The notes under the pieces are model-generated. The model worked only from the letters and a program-made list of their open reading frames with translations, did no database searches and was not told the origin of the DNA. From Polyodon spathula (taxonomy: Eukaryota > Chordata > Actinopteri > Acipenseriformes > Polyodontidae): a stretch of 64,000 nucleotides of DNA. Shown in pieces: positions 24,355 to 37,161 of this stretch (within the stretch, counting starts at the first letter, position 1; each line of letters starts with the position of its first letter). The DNA lies in assembly GCF_017654505.1 (NCBI RefSeq), contig NC_054555.1, positions 771,775-835,774 on the forward strand, given 5' to 3'. The translations under genes were made by a program, and so were the position numbers.

Positions 24355-26891
24355 CTTCATTCTGTGCAGCTGCTGTCTAGAGAAGACATGCTGTTTCTGA
24401 AGGGACTGGTACTGCACCTTCATGCTGATCAACTGCCTCTCCATCTCCGCGCGGCGATCTTCCACCTGCAAGACAGCGCAACCCTGGGTCAGACACGCAT
24501 CACATTTCAGAACACTGTATTAACATCAACATGTGTGCTGCGTTTTCTAGGGGTTTCCAGTTTCTATATGACAATCCCTGGAGTGCTGCGAGGAGGACAG
24601 AACACTGGCGTACCTCAGAGAAGAGAGAGTTACCCTTGCTGTTTGGGTCCTGGCCCTGCTGCAGAGCATGGTCCAGTTGAATCTGGAGATCCTGGCAGGC
24701 TTCCCGAGTTTTCTGCATTGAGTGGAACACAAAGATCTTCCTTATACATCAGTAGTAATGTTTTAATACCTCATCCACCATTATCATCTGACAATGAGCC
24801 AGCACAACCAAGAGCTTTTGTTTTGTTTCTTAAAACTACAAAGTTCAATAAAAATACAAATAAAACACATACCAGGTCATGACTAGACTGTTCACACTGG
24901 AATTAACAGAACACAAAAATGTCCATTTCACCTACTGGGGCTTTTGTTGGAAAAGCCAGTAGATAAAATTAGCCAACCCAAACCATGTGGGCAACATTGA
25001 GAGAATTCCTGTAAAACAGCCTTCAGCATCTCTCATATCCGGTGAGCTTGCAAACAGACTGGCCCGGGACTCTAAACCCTGGATACAGGAACAGGTACGG
25101 CACCTCCAGGGAATTGAAGTAGGACACAGCTTCCCTCTCCCTCTCCTCCTTCTCCTCACTCAGCCGCTCCACTTGCCGCTGCAGGTTCGTGTTGGTCAGC
25201 TCTAGCTGCTGCTGCCGGTATCTCATCTCATTGATTTCGTGCTGCAGCAGATCCTAGAACCAGGAGACAGACAGCCTTACACATTGGTCCTGGACACTAC
25301 CCCGCAGTGCTTCAGCACCACGTCCCCACTGCCCAGCTTTGCCATGCTCAGGTGGGTTGAACTCACAATTAAAAATGAACCGCTCTGAAGTGTGCATTTA
25401 AAAAAAATCAGGAAGCCCATGCTCAAAACAGGTTGTACAATAATGGGCCATAGCCTCCACATCTTTTCCTGTGAGCATTATGTACTGTCTACCTGCCCCA
25501 ACAATGCAGCTTTAATAAGGCGGGGGGAGACAAGACTATCTTTTAAACCAGTGTCCCCATTATCCACTCTAGTACTGATACCCACAAAGTCCTGGACAGG
25601 AACGATGGCCCTTTGGTTTGGTTCCCCCTGTCTGGACACTGGCACACAGACCCATGCCCTCACCCTGGCCTCCTCCAGCTCTGTCTTGTCGATCTGCAGC
25701 CCCAGCACCTCGGCGGACATGGTCTCGTGGGCACGCTCTGACAGCGAGCGCAGCTCCTCGCTCTTGCTGCTCAGCATCTCGCTCTGCAGCTCCAGCTTGT
25801 GTCTCAGTTGCCTGTCGCTCAGCCGGGCCTCGTCCAGCTCAGCCTTCATCTTCTCCAGCTGGAAGCAGGGAGGAAGTCACAGCCTCGGTTAGTTTCAGCT
25901 TGTCAATAGCAAAAACATGCTTAAAATCACCAAGCTTGAGCCTGGCTTGCACAAATTGAAAGTATGGCAATTGTTTTTTTAAAATATTTTAAATCACCAC
26001 CACCACCATACCATCTTATAATCAGTTACACAGCACTGCATTTAGACTTCAATAGGTTTGGACAAACATCAGGAAAGAGGACTCATCGTAATAACACATG
26101 TTTAAGATGTGTTTTTATGCCAGTGCACAGCAGGTTAGGGATTTTGTTTGTGGCCGTCAAAGGGAATAAACAAACACCTAAACTGCAATTGGGTTGTGTG
26201 CGTTACTGTTTTTATGGTTCACACTGATTGCAAGGCTCCTCTTAAGGATTCTAACCATGACATGTATAAGCTGGCACCCCCCAGCTCAGCAGCCTGGGGG
26301 TGTTTCAGATTCGAGACCACCCCCCCCCCCCCCAACCCCAACCTTATTCTTTAAGTCACTGATCTCCCAGGCGTGGTTCCTCTCTTGCATGGCCTCCTGC
26401 TGCTCCCAGAGAAGCTTCTGCTGCTGTTTGATGGTGTCGCACTCAGAGCCCATGCTCTCCAGCATCCGGATCTTCAGCTCCACCTCTCTCTGCAGAGAGT
26501 ACTTCTCCTGCTCCAGGGCCTACAAAAAACACACACTTGTTCAAGGCACCTAACAAAGATAGCAAAAAAACATGAGCTTGCCATTAGTCTGATACAAGTC
26601 TATAGCCAACCAGATCTTCTCATGGAATAGCTCTACAGGGTTAATCCGGTGAAGTGTTAATGGAATGGCTCTACAGGGTTAATCTGGTGCACTGCTCTTG
26701 CAGTGTCTGATGCTGCCCCTCACCTCGATGGTGTTGGTCATCTCAGCGCGCTGCTCCTCCAGCTGGTTCTGCAGCTCGTGCTGGCTCTCCAGCAGCTGCA
26801 GCCCGTACTGGGCAGCTTTCTCCAGGGCATCCTCCTTCTCCTTCAGCTTGAGGCGAAGCCGCTGGGTCTCCGAGACCTCTGCCGTCGACAT
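24355..26891 (-). CDS. spdl1: Spindly, N-terminal half (3' exons missing)
   Basis: Spindly (CCDC99) is a coiled-coil adaptor that recruits dynein/dynactin to kinetochores through the RZZ complex. Six coding exons on the minus strand: 26,891-26,724; 26,519-26,343; 25,858-25,664; 25,253-25,104; 24,712-24,614; 24,465-24,355. All are multiples of three with AG/GT borders, giving 300 residues; vertebrate Spindly is about 600. Seen in order: the CC1 box AAQYG (residues 26-30, contacts dynein light intermediate chain), long heptad-rich coiled coil (KIRMLESMGSECDTIKQQQK, LDEARLSDRQLRHKLELQSE), and the Spindly motif LFSE (residues 260-263, contacts the dynactin pointed end) in SKGNSLFSE. The start ATG lies just inside its exon, preceded by TTTTTCAGTTGCAG, so a 5' UTR exon must lie upstream. 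The C-terminal half, including the RZZ-binding region, is lost at the gap. Confidence 0.93.
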
Positions 26892-29800
26892 ACCTGCAAC
26901 TGAAAAACAAACAGCAAGTCAGGCAGAAGCAGCAACGTTTTTACAGCAGAGTAGAAATACAGTGCACTGAGAGGTTAATGTCCACAAATTCAATCCAAAT
27001 GAAATGTGAACACATGATCCGAAACACGGTTTTCCAACCCAAGCATTGGACATGAAGCACAAACAATTACAAAAAAATAGAGTGAAGCATTGTATTAAAA
27101 TGCATCAACTCCATACAACCTTTAGCCTAAATACATTACACCCGCCACCGCATAATTATACTATTTGTAAAAAAGTAACATTGCAATATGACCTTAAAGC
27201 CAGGTGTTTGCAAACTCGCTGATATCAAGAGGAGCATGCAACAGCAGCCAAAAAAAAAAAAAAAAAGAAGAAATCAATCTCAACACCATCGCAGGCTGTG
27301 AGGGAGAGCCCCAGCCGTGTGAACACTCAGAACACGCACAGGAGAATTCAGCACAGCTTCACTCAGCAGCAAAAGCTGTCCCGTCCTGGAACTCAGCCAC
27401 ACAGACTTCACAATAAAGGTTACAAATAACATGATTTTGTACCCTGAAATCTTTCACTAGTCCACGGCAGCATTTACAATCTTCTCCACTACAGCATTTA
27501 CCTCGTGCAGGAATTTTACATCCTTCTCATGTTGAAAACAGTGTAGCTGCTGTCTCTAATGATGGATAAGGTTGCCGGGCAAGGCAAGGCAGTGCTTCTG
27601 ATATCCTTGTAGCAGTAACACAGTAAAGAACAGTCCTGTCCTTGATAGTGCAGCTGACCAAATACTGATGAAAAAGTGCTGGGACAAAATAGGAATATTC
27701 ACACAAACACTGCTTCGCTGCAAAAATGACCACGTTGGTATTCTACCATACAAGAATTTCTAAATACCTTGTATCAAAAAAAACACATGATTTACATAAT
27801 TAAGTTCACATTCTACAGCACAAACACAAATGCAAACCAAACTAATGGCGGTTATCACAAAGGCGTTACTTTGCTTCAGCTTTCTCTCGAGCGCACACTG
27901 GGATGAAAGGAGCTCAAACTGGAGTGCAACCTTCCTTTGCCGGTCCTGAATGCATGGTTTAAATAATTCACCGAGTGGGATTACTTCTCTTCCATTACCC
28001 TTTAAGACATTTCAAGTCCTGAAATAGCACGCACTGGCCATCTGTCTAATTATATCATTCACTATATGGGCAGCTGCTCAGAAAATGAAGTGCAGTGTAA
28101 AAAACTGCCCAGACACACTGCAGACTGGCCTGCAGCTACTACTGTACTGGGGCAAGCCAAAGGGTTACACAGGCATCAGTATAGATTGTGATACTGGTTA
28201 TTTTTATTTATTTTTTAACAATGAAACAACATTTTATATGTCTAGAATGTGCCCAACAGTATTGCATAATAAAGAGCACAGAACCCTAAACAACTAGCAG
28301 TCTTTTCAGCAAACAAGAGGCTTCACATGAGGTGCATCAGCCTGGATCAGTCCAACAGTCACAGTCAAAGCAATCACTTTAAAACAATACAGGAGGAAAT
28401 GTTGTACTTGATGTCTGGTGCTGTATTAGTGCAAGTAAAGTTTTGTAACTCTTCTCCGTTTGTCACTACATTTTAAAACTTGCCTGTAATATTTATTCAT
28501 TTCCTAAATGTATTTTTATATGATGGATTCCATCTAAAACCGAGTGCTTCTCAGTTGCCTGCTGTGCAACTCAAACAGCTCAATACAATTCAAATACTGA
28601 CACTGCCAGTTCACTGCTAGTGGACACTTTAAAACATCACTGCGTTGGTAACTGAAGCGTGAGGTTAGTTGACTACCAGTTCCTGTGGTCAATTCAGTGC
28701 GTCCCCAAAATTTTCAATTGGAGGTACAAAAAGAAATGTGTTAAATGTTACCAACACGCTGTCCAATGGCTGAGAGTGAACTGTACAGCACACAGCTGCT
28801 AAGCATTTTAACAGCATCTGCAATCATTACTAAATCACAGCCCCATTCAGCCTCAAGTATAGCGCTAAACAAGCCGAGGCCTCCAGGGGGGCATTGTAAT
28901 ACAGAAGCAAGGGAACGGGGAGCTAGACAGGCTTGGGAATGTGCTGTCTGGCAGCGAGAACAGCCCTGAAAGGCTGCACAGCAATGCAGTGCTCTCCTAG
29001 GCAACAGGAGCCCAGGGAAGGGGGTCAGTGCCAGGGGAGCCCCTTCAAAACAAAAAGCCTGTTCCAGGAGCTTCTGGGAGAGCTGGAGCCAGAGGGGAAC
29101 ACTTAACTACCAAGTGAATTCAGTGCCCAGCGAGGCGTTTAAAGAGTACTGGCTTTGTGGTCTCAGGCACTCAAAACATGTGGATATTGACTAGTCTTCA
29201 CACCCTTACACAGATGGGATTCTCATCCTTTTTTTGTTGGTTTGTTTTTTGCAAAAGACTTCAAGTCAACATCACTTAATTTCAACTATTTTCTTAAAAG
29301 AAGGCCTAATTTACAATTTGTATCACTGTCAAAAATGACTTAGTATAAATGACAACTTGTACAAAGTTATTTCTTAAAATTGCCTCACGAATAAAGAGTT
29401 TGAATCGAAGATTGTTCTCTCTCTCGGCAGCTTGTGTGCGTAACATTGATCGTGTATTACAGAATATACCGCTGTTGCAACCTTGGTATGTCATTATTAG
29501 CCCCGATTAAATCTTAAATAAAATATAATTAACATTAGGCTAAAAAAAAAACCATTTACGTATTGAACTCAGATGGAAATACAGTATTGAACCTTTACAC
29601 CCGTCTCGTCTGTCCACTTATGACTGCTACAAACCGATTTTAGAATACGTTTCATATTTTGGTATAACGTGAATGGAGTCCAATAATGTAGTCCACGACA
29701 AGAAACATGCATGTATTTGTTAAACTAAAACGAGTAAAGACGTACTGTACACCTGGTCGTGCATCGACGCTGTTTAAAAATGTACACATTTCTGAAAACA

Positions 29801-30090
29801 ACGTGTAAGGTCACTGACCCGACTGTTCATTGATTGATTTAGTTTGGCATGTCCATTGAGACTTCACAAAAACTAAAACTGGGCACACAGCTTTTGCAAT
29901 CTGCAATTGCAATTTAAACATACTAACGTTTATTTATAATAACACCCACAAAGCAAATCACTGTACTGGAAAAGCAATATAAGAAATGTAAGCGGTTTCA
30001 ACCTGACTAAATGTACCGAGTGCAAGTAAGATCAATACGGTACAGGTATATAAATCTATTTCGAAAACTGTGTGTTCAGATCCATACTTA
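26892..30090 (-). other. Probable spdl1 intron 1, no coding seen
   Basis: The first coding exon of spdl1 starts behind a splice acceptor and a housekeeping-type promoter lies at 30.4 kb, so this 3.2 kb is most simply intron 1. No conserved exon or RNA gene was recognised. Confidence 0.5.
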
Positions 30091-30092
30091 AC

Positions 30093-30893
30093 GCAGTCTC
30101 CAGTATAGACCCTTGCCGCCAGATTCACACTCAGCTGTGTCTCTCGCCCCTACCCCGTGAGCTACCCTACCATACATACATATAACTTCTCAAAGCGAGA
30201 CGATTTATTGCTAAATAAGACAGATAAACTAACAAAACGTGGTTCTGACACACGGGTTAAATGAAACTGCATTTCAACGCTACCTTTGCCTCTCCTCGGA
30301 CCGCGTCTGCTTCTCTCTGGCCGTTTGTCTCCTCGAGAGTTTAAATTCAGCTCCAGCCAGGCAGGGCGTCTCGCGAGAACGAGGGTTTCGGCACGTTCAG
30401 GGAGTGGCGCATGATGGGAGTTGTAGTCTTTTCGTTCGTTTCAATGTAAACTTTGGTGAAAAGGTTTTCTCTTATTTAGCTGTCACAAATAGAGTGGTAT
30501 AATGTATGTATTTATACAATGGAATGACATGACTTTGCTGTGTTTCTGCAATGGGACACTTCTATAAGGGCAGGAGCCTTGTTATTCTTCATATTGTCTC
30601 AGAGAGACAGAAAGATTAATAAAGTCCGTTAACAGCGCGCGCGCTTCCTTTCCACCCGCGAGGTAGCGATTCTCGTGCAAAGGCGCCCGGCTTCATCCCG
30701 GCTCGAGCTTCAGTGTTAGTTACCTCAGAGACTCCGAAACAGCTGGACAGTGAAGCCGGTGCGTGATTTTAATTAATCTTTAAAAAAAAAAAAGTATATT
30801 TCGGTTTGTATAACTTATCAATACCAACATACCTAGGTAAGTTGAATTTAATTTTAATCTTTGGGTTTTATCAGATCATTTGAGCCTTCTTTT
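30093..30893. repeat. Tandem duplication unit A (promoter-bearing)
   Basis: Homologous over its length to 31,217-32,083. Shared landmarks include CACCCCTACCCCGTGAG-like sequence, CACGGGTTAAATGAAACTGC, TCTCGCGAGA, the ZNF143-type site, GAGACTCCGAAACAGCTG, and CCAACATACCTAGGTAAGTT near the right end. Unit A carries CpG-rich insertions (about 30,615-30,690) that unit B lacks. Confidence 0.85.
30369..30427 (-). promoter_or_regulatory. Likely spdl1 promoter elements
   Basis: Contains TCTCGCGAGA (30,369-30,378), a palindromic element common in CpG-island and bidirectional housekeeping promoters. At 30,409-30,427 (minus) is ACTACAACTCCCATCATGC, close to the ZNF143/THAP11 site consensus. A potential first-exon donor on the minus strand, GGCAAAG then GTAGCG, lies near 30,285. 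Assignment to spdl1 is inferred from position and orientation. Confidence 0.65.
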
Positions 30894-31432
30894 TTTTATT
30901 CTAGAACAAACTGGATATTTATAACCCTGTAGATTCCTTTCATTCTTTTTTTCCGTTAAAAAAAAAAAGTAAATTGACTCGCTTTTTTCACTATCCAATC
31001 AAGTGGTTTGTTGTTTTCCGTTTTTAAAAGTATATTAAAAAAAAACAGCTTCGCCTTGTTTATCTGTTTTCTCATATTGATTGTTGCAAAGAGTTATATA
31101 CAGTCAACCCCGCTTAATATAACTTCAGAGTGACTTGAGCGTACATTGTGACAATAAGCGGAGTTAACCACTAGCAAAACCAACAGTACGAAATTAAACT
31201 AATGTAACCGATGTTTTATGTAGTCTCAAGTCTAGACCCTTGACTCCAGATCCACACTCAGAGCTCTCTCACCCCTACCCCGTGAGACACCGTAAGATAT
31301 AACTTCTCAAAGCAAGACGAACATGGTTCTGACACACGGGTTAAATGAAACTGCATTTCAACGCTACCGTTGGCTCTCCTCGGACCGTTTGTCTCCTCGA
31401 GAGTTTAAATTCAGCTCCAGCCAGGCAGGGCG

Positions 31433-31491
31433 TCTCGCGAGAACGAGGGTTTCGGCACGTTCAGGGAGTGGCGCATGATGGGAGTTGTAGT
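31433..31491 (-). promoter_or_regulatory. Duplicated promoter elements
   Basis: TCTCGCGAGA (31,433-31,442) and the ZNF143-type site (31,473-31,491) are retained intact in the second copy, at nearly the same spacing as in the first. It may be an alternative spdl1 promoter, a promoter for an unseen transcript, or a passive duplicate. Confidence 0.5.
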
Positions 31492-31929
31492 CTTTTTGTT
31501 CGTTTCAATGTAAACTTTGGTGAAAAGGTTTTATCTTATTTAGCTGTCACAAATAGAGTGGTATAATGTATTTATTTATTTTAATATTAATAATTCCGAC
31601 GTTGCAGTTTCCCATTATTATATAACTATCCGGTTACTATGGTCTGCCATGTTATTAGATATGCTTTAGCATACCACCCGGATTATACAATGCAATCAAT
31701 TATAATGCTTTTATTGTGCTGTATTAGACTTTGCTGTGTTTCTGTAATGGGACACTTCCATAAGGGTCTGAGTCTTTTTATTCTTCATATTGGCTTAGAG
31801 ACAACCCGGGTCGAGCTTCACAGTGTTAGTTACCTAAGAGACTCCGAAACAGCTGAAGACAGTGAAGTCGGTGCGTGATTTTAATTGTAATCTTTAAAAA
31901 TTGAAGTCGGTGCGTGATTTTAATAATAT

Positions 31930-31930
<1 letters not shown>

Positions 31931-31997
<67 letters not shown>
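31931..31997. repeat. (TA)n microsatellite
   Basis: About 67 bp of uninterrupted TA within duplication unit B. Confidence 0.95.
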
Positions 31998-32000
<3 letters not shown>

Positions 32001-32597
32001 GTTTAGCATAACTTCAATACCAACATACCTAGGTAAGTTGAATTTAATTTTAATCTTTGGGTTTCAACAGATCATTTGAGCATTCGGTTTGTTCTAGAGC
32101 ATACTGTGGACAATCATAATGTTGGACATCAATGTCCCACAACAGCAAATTTCGAGTACTGTAAAGCCATTTTAGTGTAAGGCAAGTATTTATAACCCTA
32201 GATTCTGTTCTGGATACTGGAGTAGGTGTTTTTTTCTTCTTTTGTAAATTATTGTATAAATCTGCCACCGCCTTGTTCCGGGTCACTCATCTCAGGAGCT
32301 TATCTCATAAATTCACTTTAATTAAACAAAGTTACACAATTTCTAAAATGTAGTTTAAGACTCTGGTGCCCCCCTATGGCCGCTACGTGTCATCACATGA
32401 CCTCATTTTACGCACACTCACGCATCCTCCATTTTAAGGCAGTTCGCTTGATGCAGCGCAGCATTGCCAGGCTGTATAGACCTGCAGCTTGCAATTGATG
32501 ATGCTCTGCTGAACCACACAGAAGACAAAAAACAAAACAAAAAAATACTCGAAATAGCCACTACCTGTTTTAAAGCGATTTTTCAACTGGCAGACAG

Positions 32598-32772
32598 TGA
32601 ACAGCTCAGTCGTGCCCTGCTGTCCACGTGTGTCTATATATTTGTACAGACATGCATACCAACCGTAACTGGAATTAAGCAGGGCTGTCAAAGAAAGCAA
32701 AGGCAGAGCTCAATTAACCCTTTAACTTTATCCATGTTAATGTTAGTCTTCTTCAAATCAATTGCACCAGTG
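32598..32772 (-). repeat. Dispersed repeat, inverted copy of 43.9-44.1 kb
   Basis: The reverse complement shares CACTGGTGCAATTGATTTGA, GAAGACTAACATTAACATGG and most of the following 130 bp with 43,938-44,110. Both copies keep an open frame with LLNSSY, WYACLYKYIDT and TELFT. The family is unidentified. Confidence 0.7.
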
Positions 32773-33149
32773 GTTCTAACGCTAAATAATCCCAATAGAA
32801 ACCAATATACAACGCAGTGCAGCATTACAACATGCAAGTGCGGAGTGTGATGTGTTTAAACGTCAGGATGTAAGAAGAATAAATATGTTTAGTTATAACT
32901 TCTTTCCCGAAACTTCGACCAGTACTCATCTTGTATTTATCCGTGAAAGCAAAGTTTATACACTCGGATTATGAATATCATTTAAAATAATTCTCTTTCA
33001 AAATTATGATTTTTTTGTTAGTTGGAACTGGGCTTCTGCGTGAACTTGCAACGCATTTCACAGAAGCATCGCGTTCGCATCTTTCAAATTTAACAGGAAA
33101 CAGGAAGTACCCACATCAGATTTTTAAAAACACATAAACAACTCCTCAA

Positions 33150-33155
33150 TTTATT
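33150..33155 (-). terminator. Polyadenylation signal, hnrnpa0 copy 1
   Basis: AATAAA on the minus strand about 250 bp past the copy 1 stop codon. This gives a much shorter 3' UTR than the other three copies, unless a distal site is also used. Confidence 0.5.
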
Positions 33156-33403
33156 GTTGTGAATCGATTGGTTAAAAAATAAAAATGAAATCAAAATACA
33201 CAAACAAACCAGAAACAATTTACAGGTTATGTAAGTCATGTTGTACAGATTATCTATAGTAAAAGAAAAAAAAAATCAAAACAGTAACAATTCTATAAAA
33301 AATGTTCAATAAAATCCAGTCCTTGTTTCTCCCCTACCCAATCCCCTTGCACATTGTCTGTCGTACAGAGGTGGAGGCAGCCAACACACACACGAGGGCC
33401 GGT

Positions 33404-34479
<1,076 letters not shown>

Positions 34480-35800
34480 GCTACAGAAACAGCAAGGGGC
34501 TCGGTACCACCTCCTTCCACTCCCTCCCCTTTCCTAGTACCATAAACCTATTGATCACATTATTATCGTTCACTCGCCCCCCAAATCCGACCAGATGTTG
34601 CTTCCCTGCTGTTCCGTTTCAAGCGGTATACATCGGCGTCTCCTGGGTGGTCCCCGCCTGCAGAGAAGGTTGCAAAATATATATACACACACACATTAAA
34701 AAGACCCATTAAAATACCGTAAGCCTGTCCCACGTTTACATACTTTAATACTGGAAACTACAGTATGCAAAAACTAATCGTAATAAAACCAGCGGTGCAG
34801 CAGAAAAGTTATAGGCAGAAAAACGGCTATTACTCATTTGGGTGGGAAATAATATTTAGTTGTTAGGCAATTTTTACAATGTGATGCCTAAATATCTAAT
34901 TTGTGTTAAATTAATATTCCCCATCTAACAGTCTTTGTATAAACACAGTTCACATACTCAGCTTGTCCAGAGCTCCATTTACACTGTACCCAGGCATTCT
35001 GGTGTGCTGGGATTCTAGACCGCTACCGCTTAGAATAACAGCGGTGCACTGGTATTGTAAAAGGCTCCCATTTTGTGTCCAGTGGCCCAGGTAGTGGGTA
35101 TATTGTTATACCAATACACAAACACATTAAGATTTATTCCATGTTGAAATCAGCAAAGTAAATGGGTTATTAGCATTCTTGTAGGCATGAAATAAATCTA
35201 TTTACTGTAATTGTGGACAAACACATTGCATTCCCCTTGTTTTAAACTGTCTTGACACTCAGGAGAATGAGGCAAGAGGTAGGCAGCATGTTAAAAGGAA
35301 CTGAATATCAAGACGATGCAAGGTGTTGGGACATTAACTTCACAGCACAGCTATTAACAGAAAAGATTCTCCCCCATCTGTTTACCAAGGGGGTGATTAT
35401 CATATATATTGGCATCTAAATTGAAAGAGATAACCCCCCCCCCCCCCCCCCACAAACACACACACCAATAACAAAGGACCTCTCCTGCCTGTGTCAGAAT
35501 TGTAAGGCCTTTTGTGAGAAGTGTCTGTGTGCTTAACACTAAATACTACTTCTGCAAAAGGTACATGGGTGTTTGTAGCATACTTGGATTTTTACACCCC
35601 TGATTATATCCAGCAATTCAGACTCACATGAGATGGATATGGACAGAAAACTGTGCTTAAAAAGGCAGCTAATACAGCCAGCCAACTATGAACACAACTC
35701 CCTCTGCTCTGTCATGCAGTGATAAGTGAAACACACTTCATTATCCAGCAGACATTTAGACTTCCTTTAAAAATCTAAAAGGAGTGAAGAATTTTTTTTT
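34480..35800. other. Intergenic, no gene seen
   Basis: Includes a C run at about 35,433-35,450 next to CA repeats. No exon could be supported. Confidence 0.5.
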
Positions 35801-35804
35801 TTTT

Positions 35805-36422
35805 TAAATCATTTTATTACAATTACATACAAAAATCAATGAAAATACTTCCCACTCTTAATTAGGATTACATTGCTTTTCCACTCAAGCACAAGTCCAA
35901 TCAAAGTAATATTCAGCATACATTTCTAATCTAGCCGGAAAATAACCAGATCTTTATCACACTAGCAAAAGCATTAGTCTGGACTATCTTCCAAGTTTAA
36001 AATTAATTTGCTTTACCACATTCTATTCTGCACCAAACATACATTAATCTGAAATCAAAACACAATACATTAAAATCACAATGTTTTAAAAAGTAAATCA
36101 ATTTCTAGGTTTTCTAGTGAGCTTGCATTTACAAAAAAGGCTGAAGCATGATATTGCCATCATTTCATATTAAATAAAATTAAAAACAGAGCAAGTGTGG
36201 GTGGCCCGACGACATCCAAACATGGAGGGTGGGGGATTAGAAAAAAAAAAAAAGTGAAAAAAATGCAGAGGCAAGTTGCTGTACAGAATCTGCTTTGCAG
36301 ACGAGTCTTTTAGGGGAGCTCTGTAGTCCATACAGGTAAATATACATAAAGCCAGGCTATCTGCACCAACAGCAGGGACAGGGGAAAAAAGAGCAGCCTC
36401 AGCAGACCACTGGCAGTAGTTC
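35805..36422 (-). other. Candidate terminal exon of an unidentified transcript
   Basis: A strong acceptor on the minus strand (CTTTTATATTCACAG then GAACTACTGCC) starts at 36,422. An AATAAA at 35,813-35,818 could end the exon. It would be the partner of the exon at 37,076-37,161. It could be a 3' UTR exon of hnrnpa0 copy 2 or part of an unknown gene or non-coding RNA. Confidence 0.35.
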
Positions 36423-37075
36423 CTGTGAATATAAAAGCGAAATACGGTACAGTTAAAGGATACTGCTAACCAAAAATCAAAAGTACATAAACCATCAAAA
36501 CCAATTCTACAAAGTGATCAGAAGAAAAAAAAAACCCACAACCCACTTCTCACCCAGTGTAAGACTCGCAACTTAATTACTCACCCCCCACCCCCCCTCA
36601 AAAAAAAAAAAAAAGCCAGCCAATAGGCATGCTGCTTTAATTGTTCTGATTACATGCACAGGCCAAGTTACACCTGGTTTACAGTTTCAATGCCCAGAAA
36701 CTGTCACTGGATCCTAATCAGTGTGGAATAATTTTGCTTTGTGTCTGTGGGGTTAAATCCAGGTTGTGCTTAGTGTAAAAAACTATGGACATTTGAAAAA
36801 GAGAAGGACAACAGAGATACTTAAAAAAAAGACTAGTAATTACAGGAATATTTAGAATGGTTGAGATTAGTTCCCATGACAGGATGTTTTAATTTGTTTT
36901 TATTACATAATTGTGTGAAATAAACCAAAAATCATAGGATTTGTCAGTTTCAGTACCAACTGACAAAGGCCAATTGTTTCCTAGCCATGAGATACACCTT
37001 GGTGGTTTCACCTTCTGTGAACTAGACATTATTCATTTAAAACAGACTGCTGACCAGTTAAGAGCTGATCTTTAC

Positions 37076-37161
37076 CTCGGCAATACTGGCACTTCAGGAT
37101 CTCCACAAACAGCTACTCTTCTCTGATGTAGATTTTGTCCAACCACTTTGCTGGGTAGAAT
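37076..37161 (-). other. Candidate internal exon, gene not identified
   Basis: An 86-nt segment between an excellent acceptor (TTTTGTCCCCCCCACCTCCAG) and a good donor (CCGAG then GTAAAG) on the minus strand. One frame reads FYPAKWLDKIYIREE then stop; another is open throughout and continues into the exon at 36,422. I do not recognise the peptide. Confidence 0.35.

Larger units (their letters stand above)
31217..32083. repeat. Tandem duplication unit B
   Basis: Second copy of the 30.1-30.9 kb block, offset by about 1.1 kb. It has an 18-bp deletion after CGGACCG, lacks the CpG-rich insertion, and contains a (TA)n run (31,931-31,997) where unit A has an A-run. Confidence 0.85.

Noticed and set aside
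30239..31566. Similar 70-90-residue plus-strand frames in both promoter duplication units
   Set aside because: They run through the TCTCGCGAGA/ZNF143 promoter region; their similarity is explained by the DNA duplication, and no domain is present.
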